From contig JAWSUT010000019.1 in assembly GCA_033549345.1 (NCBI GenBank), positions 1 through 61,916 of the forward strand: DNA of 61,916 nucleotides, given 5' to 3'. The translations under genes were made by a program, and so were the position numbers. Source of the stretch: JAWSUT01 sp033549345. GTDB lineage: Bacteria; Bacillota; Dethiobacteria; Dethiobacterales; Dethiobacteraceae. The notes under the pieces were generated by a model. It did no database searches and had not been told where the DNA came from. It worked only from the letters and a program-made list of their open reading frames with translations. Positions 8,870 to 16,006 of this stretch are shown here, in pieces. Positions within the stretch are counted from its first letter, which is position 1. Every line of letters begins with the position of its first letter.

Positions 8870-8918
8870 AGTATGCAGATAGTATATCTGGTGATTGGAA
8901 AAACCGCATACGAGGATT

Positions 8919-9016
8919 TCTTATCAAGAGAGGTGGAGGGACTGGCCCGATGAAGCCCGGCAACCCCAATTCGGAAGGTGCCAATTCCTGCAGGATGATT
9001 CCTGGGAGATGAGAAG
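8919..9016 (+). ncRNA. SAM-I (S-box) riboswitch aptamer
   Basis: The sequence carries the S-box core in order: closing helix P1 (CTTATC pairing with GATGAG), AGAGAGGTGGAGGGA, the CCGATGAAGCCCGGCAACC segment, AAGGTGCCAATTCC and the closing GAGATGAGAAG. SAM binding stabilises P1 and lets the downstream terminator form. The 3' strand of P1 (GAAGAG, 9013-9018) can instead pair with CTCTTC at 9035-9040, giving the usual antiterminator. It controls metY, which fits methionine biosynthesis. Confidence 0.95.
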
Positions 9017-9033
9017 AGCGATAATCATACAAG

Positions 9034-9059
9034 CCTCTTCTTACCCGGAAGAGGTTTTT
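9034..9059 (+). terminator. Riboswitch-controlled terminator
   Basis: A 7-bp stem (CCTCTTC / GAAGAGG) with a 7-base loop is followed by TTTTT. Its 5' arm is complementary to the 3' side of the aptamer P1 helix, so the two structures exclude each other. Confidence 0.85.
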
Positions 9060-9063
9060 CTTA

Positions 9064-9109
9064 TAGGCAAGGAAATTATATTCATGCAGAAAAGCGTGTT
9101 CCTTGACTA
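9064..9109 (+). repeat. 46-bp stem-loop repeat, copy A
   Basis: Begins TAGGCAAGGAA and ends TTCCTTGACTA, which pair over 11 positions with one mismatch around a 24-base loop containing CATGCAGAAAAGCG. Nearly the same sequence recurs at 17967-18011 and 24090-24135. This copy sits 4 bases after the T-run of the S-box terminator and inside the metY leader. Confidence 0.85.
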
Positions 9110-9119
9110 TAAGGGGTTG

Positions 9120-9240
9120 GTAAGGGGAATTTCCCCTTACTCTTGCGGGGTGGTCAGGGTCGAAGACCCGTCGAAGGGGCGGTAGCCCCTAAAGAACAAA
9201 ATAGACGCTTCCAACAGTAAAATGCGTCAGCGTCTTTTTT
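9120..9240 (+). promoter_or_regulatory. Cluster of hairpins in the metY leader, ending in a second terminator-like stem
   Basis: Four inverted repeats follow each other: GTAAGGGGAA/TTCCCCTTAC (9120-9140), GGGTC/GACCC (9157-9169), GGGGC/GCCCC (9176-9189), and AGACGCT/AGCGTCT (9203-9235) followed by TTTTT. The last resembles a terminator with a long loop. These are not part of the S-box fold and lengthen the leader by about 180 bases. Function unknown. Confidence 0.6.
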
Positions 9241-9280
9241 GTTCACAGGATGTACATGCTAACCTTAAGGAGGAATACTC

Positions 9281-10567
9281 ATGACGAAAGAATTTGGTTT
9301 TGACACGCTGGCCGTTCACGGAGGCCAGGAACCGGACCCCACGACGGGGTCACGTGCCGTCCCCATCTATCAGACCACATCCTATGTATTTAAAGACACA
9401 GAGCATGCCGCCCGCCTTTTCGGACTGCAGGAGTTCGGCAATATCTACACCCGGATTATGAACCCCACCACCGATGTGCTGGAAAAACGGGTGGCCCTTT
9501 TGGAAGGCGGCATTGCCGCACTTGCAGTATCCAGCGGACAGTCGGCGATTTCACTGGCACTTTTGAATCTGGCAAAAGCGGGCGATGAAATTGTGGCGGC
9601 CAGCAGCCTCTACGGCGGCACATATACCTTGTTTACATCCACCTTCCCCCGGTTCGGTGTGACGGTACGCCTGGTGGACCCCAGCGACCCGGAAAATTTC
9701 CGCCGCGCCATTAATGAAAAAACAAAAGCTGTATATGCCGAAACGATTGGCAACCCGAAACTCGACGTGCCGGATCTGCAGACGGTGGCCACCATTGCCC
9801 ATGAAGCAGGTATTCCGTTTGTCGTCGACAATACCGTGGCTTCACCCTATCTGCTCAATCCCATCAGGCACGGAGCGGATATTGTGGTTCACTCCCTGAC
9901 AAAATTTATTGGCGGTCACGGTACATCCATCGGCGGTATCATTGTCGATTCAGGCAAATTTGACTGGACCGGCGGCCGTTTCCCCGACCTGACCGAGCCC
10001 GACCCCAGTTATCACGGCCTGCGCTATGCCGAAACCTTCGGAGAACTTGCTTATATTATCAAGGCCCGTGTACAGCTGCTGCGGGATGTGGGCACCACGC
10101 TTTCTCCGTTTAACGCCTTTTTGTTCCTGCAGGGCCTGGAAACGCTGCATCTGCGGATGGAGCGCCATACACAAAACGCACAGGCCGTGGCGGAGTTTCT
10201 GGAAGCACACCCTGCGGTGGAATGGGTCAGTTACCCGGGGCTGCCCGGCCATGCATCCCATGCCCTGGCTAAAAAATACCTGAGAAAGGGATTCGGTGCA
10301 CTGGTTGGTTTTGGCATTAAAGGCGGACGTGAAGCGGGAAGCCGCTTTATTGAGTCGCTGGAACTCTTCTCGCATCTGGCCAATATCGGTGATGCCAAGT
10401 CACTGGCCATTCACCCGGCCACAACCACCCATTCTCAGCTTACAGCCGAAGAACAGGCCAGTGCGGGTGTATCAGAAGATTTTGTCCGCCTGTCCCTGGG
10501 TCTTGAAGACAGAGACGACCTGCTTGCCGATTTGTCACAGGCCCTGGAGAAAGCCGGCGGCAGATAA
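9281..10567 (+). CDS. metY: O-acetylhomoserine sulfhydrylase (homocysteine synthase)
   Basis: The 428-residue PLP enzyme of the Cys/Met metabolism family joins sulfide to O-acetylhomoserine to make homocysteine. Seen motifs: FDTLAVHGGQEPDP at the start, YTRIMNPTTDVLE, SSGQSAISLAL, and the PLP lysine in HSLTKFIGGHG. The length and the long insertion after the lysine motif (about residues 215-260) distinguish MetY from MetB/MetC. Good AAGGAGG at about 9267. Its leader carries a SAM-I riboswitch, so expression should fall when SAM is plentiful. No homoserine acetyltransferase gene is nearby. Confidence 0.93.
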   Translation: MTKEFGFDTLAVHGGQEPDPTTGSRAVPIYQTTSYVFKDTEHAARLFGLQEFGNIYTRIMNPTTDVLEKRVALLEGGIAALAVSSGQSAISLALLNLAKAGDEIVAASSLYGGTYTLFTSTFPRFGVTVRLVDPSDPENFRRAINEKTKAVYAETIGNPKLDVPDLQTVATIAHEAGIPFVVDNTVASPYLLNPIRHGADIVVHSLTKFIGGHGTSIGGIIVDSGKFDWTGGRFPDLTEPDPSYHGLRYAETFGELAYIIKARVQLLRDVGTTLSPFNAFLFLQGLETLHLRMERHTQNAQAVAEFLEAHPAVEWVSYPGLPGHASHALAKKYLRKGFGALVGFGIKGGREAGSRFIESLELFSHLANIGDAKSLAIHPATTTHSQLTAEEQASAGVSEDFVRLSLGLEDRDDLLADLSQALEKAGGR

Positions 10568-10690
10568 ACATGATTTTTCAGCCACAGGGCTAAAAAAGGA
10601 TTTTTTGGCCGCTTGTGGAAATAGTAAAAAAGCAAATCGCACGTGGCAGTTTTGAGTGTTGCTGCCGGGACTGGAAAAGGAGGCGTTTTT

Positions 10691-11308
10691 TTGCTCGTAA
10701 AACAAATAGAAGTCGGCTCATTTGCCGCCAACTGTTATCTTGTTGCCTGTGACGAAACCCGGGAAGGGATTATTATCGACCCCGGTGCCCAGGCAAAACA
10801 GATTCTGAAAATGGTAGAAGATGCAAACGTTACGGTAAAGTACATCATTAACACACACGGCCATGTGGATCATGTGGGTGCCAACGAGGATGTCCGCAGC
10901 GCCCTGGGTGTGCCGCTTTTAATCCATGAAGCCGACAGCGAAATGTGTAAAAAGCCCCATGCCAGCCTGGCTGCCTTTGTCGGTAAGATGAAACTGGCTG
11001 AACCGGACCGCCTTCTTACGGGGGGAGACAAACTTACCGTAGGTACGCTGACGGTGGAAGTGATTGAAACACCGGGACATACCCTGGGCGGCATTACACT
11101 GCTTGTGGGCGGCGCCCTGTTTACCGGTGACACTCTGTTTGCCGGTTCCATCGGACGGACGGATTTGCCGGGCGGTTCATTTGACGTTATCATTCAATCA
11201 ATCAAAGAAAAACTTCTGACGTTCCCGGACGACACCGTTGTCTATCCCGGACACGGGCCGCAAAGCACGATCGGTGAAGAGAAAAAATACAACCCGTTTT
11301 TACGCTAA
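10691..11308 (+). CDS. Metallo-beta-lactamase fold hydrolase (glyoxalase II-like)
   Basis: About 205 residues. The fold's metal signature THGHVDHVG is present, followed by ETPGHTLGGI, FTGDTLFAGSIGRTDLPG and the C-terminal VYPGHGPQSTIGEEK. This pattern is that of the hydroxyacylglutathione hydrolase-like/YcbL group, which hydrolyses thioesters or related compounds in the cytoplasm. The natural substrate is unknown. I chose TTG 10691 because AAGGAGG lies at 10677-10683; the frame extends to an ATG at 10643, but that adds 16 residues without family match. Confidence 0.88.
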   Translation: MLVKQIEVGSFAANCYLVACDETREGIIIDPGAQAKQILKMVEDANVTVKYIINTHGHVDHVGANEDVRSALGVPLLIHEADSEMCKKPHASLAAFVGKMKLAEPDRLLTGGDKLTVGTLTVEVIETPGHTLGGITLLVGGALFTGDTLFAGSIGRTDLPGGSFDVIIQSIKEKLLTFPDDTVVYPGHGPQSTIGEEKKYNPFLR

Positions 11309-11313
11309 AAAAA

Positions 11314-11346
11314 AGCAAAGCCGGCAAATAATTTGCCGGCTTTGTT
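11314..11346. terminator. Bidirectional terminator between hydrolase and penicillin-binding protein genes
   Basis: A 14-bp perfect stem (CAAAGCCGGCAAAT / ATTTGCCGGCTTTG) lies between two convergent genes, with an A-run on its left and TTTG/TTTATT on its right. Confidence 0.8.
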
Positions 11347-13490
11347 TATTGTGTCTGTTCCACAGGTTCGCTGTCTTCTTCCTCCCACTCCTGCCACCAG
11401 CTATCATCGTTGTTACCGGGCTCTGCTTCCCGTTCCTGCTGGCCGGGAGGTACCCGGTCTGAATTGCCGCGGGGGCGGAACCACCAGCCGTCCCAGTTCC
11501 AGCGGGGTTCGGGCGGACAGTGCGGGCATTCAGGCCAACTGCACTGCTCTTTTGGTTCGGTGCCGGCGATAAACAATTCCCGGACAGGTTCCAGGTCACA
11601 ATCAGGGTTGTGCAGCAGACCGGTATAAGGGCAGATATTAACAGCCGTCAGGCCGGCGGGACGCTCAAAGTCCTGTGCGGGCTGTCCCGCAAGTGCAGTG
11701 CGCATGAATTCGGCCCAGACACGCCCGGCGCGGACGGAACCGGTCTGGCCTGACCCCATCGACTGATAGTCAAGGTTACCAATCCATACTGCGGAAACAA
11801 GGTCGGGCGTATAACCGACCATATACGAGTCGCGGTGGTCCTGTGAGGTACCTGTCTTTCCGGCTACGGGCCTGCCGATATTCAGGTTCCGGCCTGTCCC
11901 GGTCTCCATCACAGTCTTCATCATATCTGTCATCTGGTAGGCAATGCGGGCATCCAAAACCAGGTTCCGTAAGGGTTCCGACTGGTAGAGGACGCGTCCC
12001 GACGAGTCGGTAATCCGTGTGATAAAACGGGGTTCAACCCGCATGCCCTGATTGGCAAACGGCGCATATGCCGCAGCCATTTCCAGCGGGGTCACCTCGG
12101 AGGTACCAAGCGGCAGGGACAGATTCTCGCGCAGGGAACTTTTTATGCCCAGTGTTTTTGCCATGTCCACCGTTTTGTCGCGGCCGATTTCGTCATGAAG
12201 TTTAACCGAGACAATGTTGCTGGAACGGGCCAGGGCGTTGCGCATGATCAGCGGACCATAAAAGTTTGCGCCATATTCAGTGGGCTCATACGGCTCCTGG
12301 CCGCGCTCTTCAAACGTAACCGGTTCGCTGACGCGCACAGCAGCCGGTGTGAGGCCCGCCTGCAGCGCCGCCGCAAAGGTAAACGGCTTAAAAGCGGAGC
12401 CGGGCGAACGCTTCTTTAAGGCCATATTGATCTGACTGTCGGCAAAGTCGCGTCCTCCCACCAGTGCCCGTACCGAGCCGTCCAGCGGGTCCAGGGCCAC
12501 CAGTGCCACTTCCAGCGGAACGGTTTCTCCCGCCTCCGTTGTCAGGGCCTGCGGCAGCAAATCTTCATTGGTTACCACTGCTTCCGCTTTCTGCTGCATG
12601 GCTTTATCCAGAGTGGTATAGACGTGCAGCCCGCCGCGAAAGGCAATATCCGGGTTGTCGGGAAAAAGGGCCACCAGTTCATCATTAATTAAATGGTTAA
12701 TAAAATAAATGCCGGTTTGCTGTGCAGCCTGGGCAGAGCCCCGGTCCTGAAGGGTAAGTTCCTCTGCTGCAGCCTGTTCTTTTTCTGCGGGGGTAATGTG
12801 TCCTTCGTCCACCATTCTGGCCAGCACCACATTGCGGCGGTTCAAAGCGGCTTCCATGTTCAAATACGGGGAATAGTAAGCAGGTCCGCGGGGGATTCCC
12901 GCCAGGATTGTTGCCTCCCCCAGTGTCAGGTCGCCTACGGATTTGCCAAAATAAGTCCGGGCGGCTGCCTCCACTCCATAGGCTGAGTGGCCGAAGTAAA
13001 TGGTGTTCAGGTATTTTTCCAGAATTTCATCTTTCGAGAATTTGCGTTCAAGCTGCACGGTCAGCAGCATTTCCTGCGCTTTACGGGCAAATGTTTTGTC
13101 ATGCGTTAAAAATAAGTTACGGGCCAGCTGTTGGGTGATTGTACTGCCGCCCTCAGCTAACCGCCGTTCGCGCAGATTGCGTATCACAGCACGCATCAGC
13201 CCCTGCAGGTCGATCCCGTGATGCTCGTAAAAGCGGTGGTCTTCCACAGCAATAAAGGCGTCCACCAGGTCAGTGGGCACATCCTCCAGGGCCACTTCAA
13301 AGCGGTTCTGTTCAAAGCGTGTGGTAATCACTTCATTGTTTCTGTCATAGAAAGTACTGGTCAGCGGTGTTTCAATATCGGGAACATCCTCCATGCCGGC
13401 AACGGTTACAGCCAGAAAGCCTACTGCGCCGACTGTGGCCAGCAAGCCAAGTAAGAAGAGTATAATTGCAATCCGGGTCAATCGCCGCAT
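11346..13490 (-). CDS. Class A penicillin-binding protein (PBP1A type)
   Basis: About 714 residues, bifunctional cell-wall synthase. One N-terminal membrane helix (about 8-33), then the glycosyltransferase-51 domain (AVEDHRFYEHHG with the catalytic Glu, GGSTITQQLARNLFL, ERKFSKDEILEKYLN), then the transpeptidase domain with SxxK (SPGSAFKPF), SSN and KTGTS. The C-terminal 90 residues hold six cysteines (ICPYTG, NPDC, EQCSWPECPHC) and an acidic tail. I favour ATG 13490, with AGGTG six bases upstream; a GTG at 13499 is in frame. Confidence 0.95.
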   Translation of the reverse strand: MRRLTRIAIILFLLGLLATVGAVGFLAVTVAGMEDVPDIETPLTSTFYDRNNEVITTRFEQNRFEVALEDVPTDLVDAFIAVEDHRFYEHHGIDLQGLMRAVIRNLRERRLAEGGSTITQQLARNLFLTHDKTFARKAQEMLLTVQLERKFSKDEILEKYLNTIYFGHSAYGVEAAARTYFGKSVGDLTLGEATILAGIPRGPAYYSPYLNMEAALNRRNVVLARMVDEGHITPAEKEQAAAEELTLQDRGSAQAAQQTGIYFINHLINDELVALFPDNPDIAFRGGLHVYTTLDKAMQQKAEAVVTNEDLLPQALTTEAGETVPLEVALVALDPLDGSVRALVGGRDFADSQINMALKKRSPGSAFKPFTFAAALQAGLTPAAVRVSEPVTFEERGQEPYEPTEYGANFYGPLIMRNALARSSNIVSVKLHDEIGRDKTVDMAKTLGIKSSLRENLSLPLGTSEVTPLEMAAAYAPFANQGMRVEPRFITRITDSSGRVLYQSEPLRNLVLDARIAYQMTDMMKTVMETGTGRNLNIGRPVAGKTGTSQDHRDSYMVGYTPDLVSAVWIGNLDYQSMGSGQTGSVRAGRVWAEFMRTALAGQPAQDFERPAGLTAVNICPYTGLLHNPDCDLEPVRELFIAGTEPKEQCSWPECPHCPPEPRWNWDGWWFRPRGNSDRVPPGQQEREAEPGNNDDSWWQEWEEEDSEPVEQTQ

Positions 13491-13572
13491 CGTTGTCACC
13501 TGCTTTGTCGAAAAATTATAATCCTCTGCCAGAATTATATCATGAACCTGCGTGATTTCGTTAAGGAATTAT

Positions 13573-13600
13573 TTGCACAGCGAGGAATATATGGTATAAT
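13573..13600 (+). promoter_or_regulatory. Sigma-A promoter of the polyamine operon
   Basis: TTGCAC (13573-13578), 16 bases, TATAAT (13595-13600). The expected start near 13607 gives a leader of about 77 bases before the arginine decarboxylase gene. Confidence 0.7.
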
Positions 13601-13613
13601 TCTTTCGATATGC

Positions 13614-13648
13614 CCGGAGGGCACATGGACAAGCCCCTCCGGTGTTAA
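13614..13648 (+). promoter_or_regulatory. Leader hairpin with an embedded mini-ORF upstream of arginine decarboxylase
   Basis: CCGGAGG (13614-13620) pairs with CCTCCGG (13636-13642). Inside it, GGAGGG precedes an ATG at 13625 that opens a 7-codon frame, M-D-K-P-L-R-C, stopping at 13646-13648. The CCTCC arm is also complementary to the AAGGAGG ribosome site of the downstream gene (13669-13675). This looks like a possible leader-peptide or ribosome-site switch, but nothing proves the mini-ORF is translated. Confidence 0.4.
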
Positions 13649-13683
13649 AATAACTGGTAGTTAAACTTAAGGAGGCGTTTCTA

Positions 13684-14142
13684 TTGTTGCCCACTCCCAA
13701 GAAATTTAAAATCGTAGCCGCAGCGGCTGAAGGAGCCCATAAACTTACGGCGTTCGATAATGCCCTGCTTGATGCGGGGATCGGTAATGTAAACCTGGTC
13801 AGAATCAGCAGTATTTTACCTCCGTCGGCCGAGCAGGATCAGGACCTTGTGCTGCCACCGGGTTCTCTGGTTCCCACAGCATACGGCGCCATTGTCTGCG
13901 AGGAGCCCGGCAGCACCATTGCAGCCGCTGTGGGTATTGGTTTTTCAGCAGATACGTTTGGCGTGATTATGGAGTATTCAGGAACCTGCAGCAAGCAGGA
14001 AGCGGAAGAAAGAATCGCATCGATGTTAAAAGATGCTTTTGAAAATAGAGGGATTCCTCTTGTTAAAACAGAAATCCGCGCCGTGGAACACACTGTGGAA
14101 CACATTGGCTGCGCATTTGCTGCCGTAGCATTGTGGTATTAA
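13684..14142 (+). CDS. pdaD: Pyruvoyl-dependent arginine decarboxylase
   Basis: The 152-residue protein belongs to the PvlArgDC family, which converts arginine to agmatine. The proenzyme cleaves itself between two serines to make a pyruvoyl group; here the site is Ser42-Ser43 in VRISSILPP. The later GYSGT-like segment appears as MEYSGTCSKQEAEE. The start is TTG 13684 with AAGGAGG at 13669-13675. It is the first gene of an operon with speE and speB, giving the route arginine, agmatine, putrescine, then spermidine. This enzyme type is best known from archaea but occurs in several bacterial groups. Confidence 0.92.
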   Translation: MLPTPKKFKIVAAAAEGAHKLTAFDNALLDAGIGNVNLVRISSILPPSAEQDQDLVLPPGSLVPTAYGAIVCEEPGSTIAAAVGIGFSADTFGVIMEYSGTCSKQEAEERIASMLKDAFENRGIPLVKTEIRAVEHTVEHIGCAFAAVALWY

Positions 14143-14173
14143 AAAACTACCGATAGACAGGAAGGGATTTTAA

Positions 14174-15001
14174 GTGGAACTTTGGTACACGGAAAAACAA
14201 ACTCCGAATTTGGGTATTACCTGTCTGACGCATGAAACGCTATGCCATATCAAGACACCGTTTCAGGATCTGGCTGTGATTGATACGCTGCAGTTTGGTA
14301 AAATGCTTGTTCTTGACGGTATGGTGCAGACAACGGAAAAGGACGAGTTTGTCTACCACGAAATGATTGCCCATATTGCAATGCAGTGCCATCCCGACCC
14401 AAAACATGTCCTGGTGATCGGGGGCGGTGACGGCGGGGCCATCCGTGAACTAATTAAGTATCCATCAGTGGAGTCGGCAACGCTTGTGGAAATCGATGAA
14501 GCTGTGGTCGATATGTCCAAAAAATACTTGCCGGATATTTCCGCCGGCCTTTCCGACCCCCGTGTCACTGTTCTGGTAGCAGACGGCATTGAACATGTGA
14601 AGCAGTCTGTGGGCCGGTATGATGTGATTCTGGTGGACTCAACAGAACCTGTGGGCCCGGCAATCGGGCTCTTTGCCGAAGAGTTTTACGCCGATATCTA
14701 CAGGGCGCTGAAAAAAGACGGCATTTTCGTGGCTCAGACGGAATCGCCGTTTTTTAACCGCGACCTGATTGAAAGTGTTTACGGTCGCATCAACAGAGTA
14801 TTTCCACTGGCGGCGCTGTATCTCGCCAGTATTCCCACATACCCCAGTGGGTTATGGAGTTTTACTGCCGGATCCAAATGTTATGACCCCCGGGAGTGCA
14901 GACAAAAACCGGTGGAAACAAAGTATTATAATTTTGATGTTCACCAGGGTGCGTTTCTTTTACCTACCTTTGTCCGGGAGCTGTTGGAGGAAAAGGAATG
15001 A
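14174..15001 (+). CDS. speE: Spermidine synthase (polyamine aminopropyltransferase)
   Basis: 275 residues. N-terminal beta domain (LWYTEKQTPNLGITCLT), then a Rossmann methyltransferase-like domain with VLVIGGGDGGAIRE, VEIDEAVVDMSKKYLP and the substrate motif DSTEPVGPA. It transfers an aminopropyl group from decarboxylated SAM to putrescine. It begins with GTG at 14174 and its stop overlaps the speB start by 4 bases. No SAM decarboxylase (speD) gene is in the window, so the aminopropyl donor must come from elsewhere. Confidence 0.95.
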   Translation: MELWYTEKQTPNLGITCLTHETLCHIKTPFQDLAVIDTLQFGKMLVLDGMVQTTEKDEFVYHEMIAHIAMQCHPDPKHVLVIGGGDGGAIRELIKYPSVESATLVEIDEAVVDMSKKYLPDISAGLSDPRVTVLVADGIEHVKQSVGRYDVILVDSTEPVGPAIGLFAEEFYADIYRALKKDGIFVAQTESPFFNRDLIESVYGRINRVFPLAALYLASIPTYPSGLWSFTAGSKCYDPRECRQKPVETKYYNFDVHQGAFLLPTFVRELLEEKE

Positions 15002-15870
15002 GAAACCTGCAGGATCTCTGTGAGTGCGGCGGCGGCTTTATGGCCGCCGGCTCCGGTTACGATACGAGCCGGTTGGTACTTTTGGGTGCACCGATGGATT
15101 TCACGGTTTCCTTTCGCCCCGGTTCACGCAGCGGCCCCCAGGCGATTCGCAATGCCTCGCCGGGCCTGGAAGAGTTTAGCATGTACAGTCAAAAAGACCT
15201 TCGCGATGCGGCATTCTTCGATGCGGGTGACTTGATGCTGCCTTTTGGCAGTACAGAGCGTTCTCTGGCGATGATTGAAGATGCGGTTGATACGATTTTA
15301 ACCGACGGCAAGTTTCCTCTTCTGCTGGGCGGAGAACACCTGGTCAGTTTGGGTGCTCTGCGTGCCGCAGCCCGGCATATTCCCAATGTGGCGGTGATTC
15401 ACCTGGATGCCCACGCCGATTTGCGCACCGATTACATGGGAGAGGCCCATTCACACGCCTCCGTAATGTATCAGGCAAACAGGGAACTGGGTCTGGACCT
15501 GTACCAGTTCGGCATTCGTTCCGCTACTGCCGAAGAGCTGCGCTTTGCGAAACAGCATACCCATTTTTATCCTTTTCATGTGTTGGAACCCCTGCAGGGT
15601 GTGCTCGATACGCTGGCAGGCAGGCCGGTCTATCTTTCCCTGGATATTGATGTTGTGGACCCGGCTTTTGCTCCCGGAACCGGGACGCCGGAGCCCGGCG
15701 GTGTCACCTCCGCAGAAATCCTGGCGGCCGTTACGACATTGGCCCGCTTAAATATCGTGGGCATGGATCTGGTTGAAGTATCCCCTGTTTATGATACCGC
15801 AGGAATTACAGCGATGCTGGCAGCCAAAATTGTCCGTGAAATGATTCTGGCTTTTGCGGCCCACAGATAG
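14998..15870 (+). CDS. speB: Agmatinase
   Basis: 290 residues of the ureohydrolase (arginase/agmatinase) family. Manganese-binding motifs are visible: GGEHLVSLG, HLDAHADLR (DAHxD) and SLDIDVVDPAFAPGTGTPEPGG (first part DxDxxDP). It hydrolyses agmatine to putrescine and urea, the middle step between the upstream decarboxylase and spermidine synthase. The ATG overlaps the speE stop (ATGA). Agmatinase rather than arginase is inferred from the operon. Confidence 0.92.
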   Translation: MRNLQDLCECGGGFMAAGSGYDTSRLVLLGAPMDFTVSFRPGSRSGPQAIRNASPGLEEFSMYSQKDLRDAAFFDAGDLMLPFGSTERSLAMIEDAVDTILTDGKFPLLLGGEHLVSLGALRAAARHIPNVAVIHLDAHADLRTDYMGEAHSHASVMYQANRELGLDLYQFGIRSATAEELRFAKQHTHFYPFHVLEPLQGVLDTLAGRPVYLSLDIDVVDPAFAPGTGTPEPGGVTSAEILAAVTTLARLNIVGMDLVEVSPVYDTAGITAMLAAKIVREMILAFAAHR

Positions 15871-16006
15871 AGCCTGATTTTTTTGGACAATTCCTGACAA
15901 AATGCAAGGATTTTTCATTTAAAAGGCGTATATGTAATACGTTGCAATTACGTTCGTTTTAACCTGGAAAATAATTTCAGCCTGAAAGGGGGAAGGGTGC
16001 GAGGAA

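Noticed and set aside
10581..10617. Imperfect hairpin after metY (CCACAGGGC ... GCCGCTTGTGG with A6/T6)
   Set aside because: Pairing is interrupted and no T-run follows the outer stem; too weak to call a terminator.
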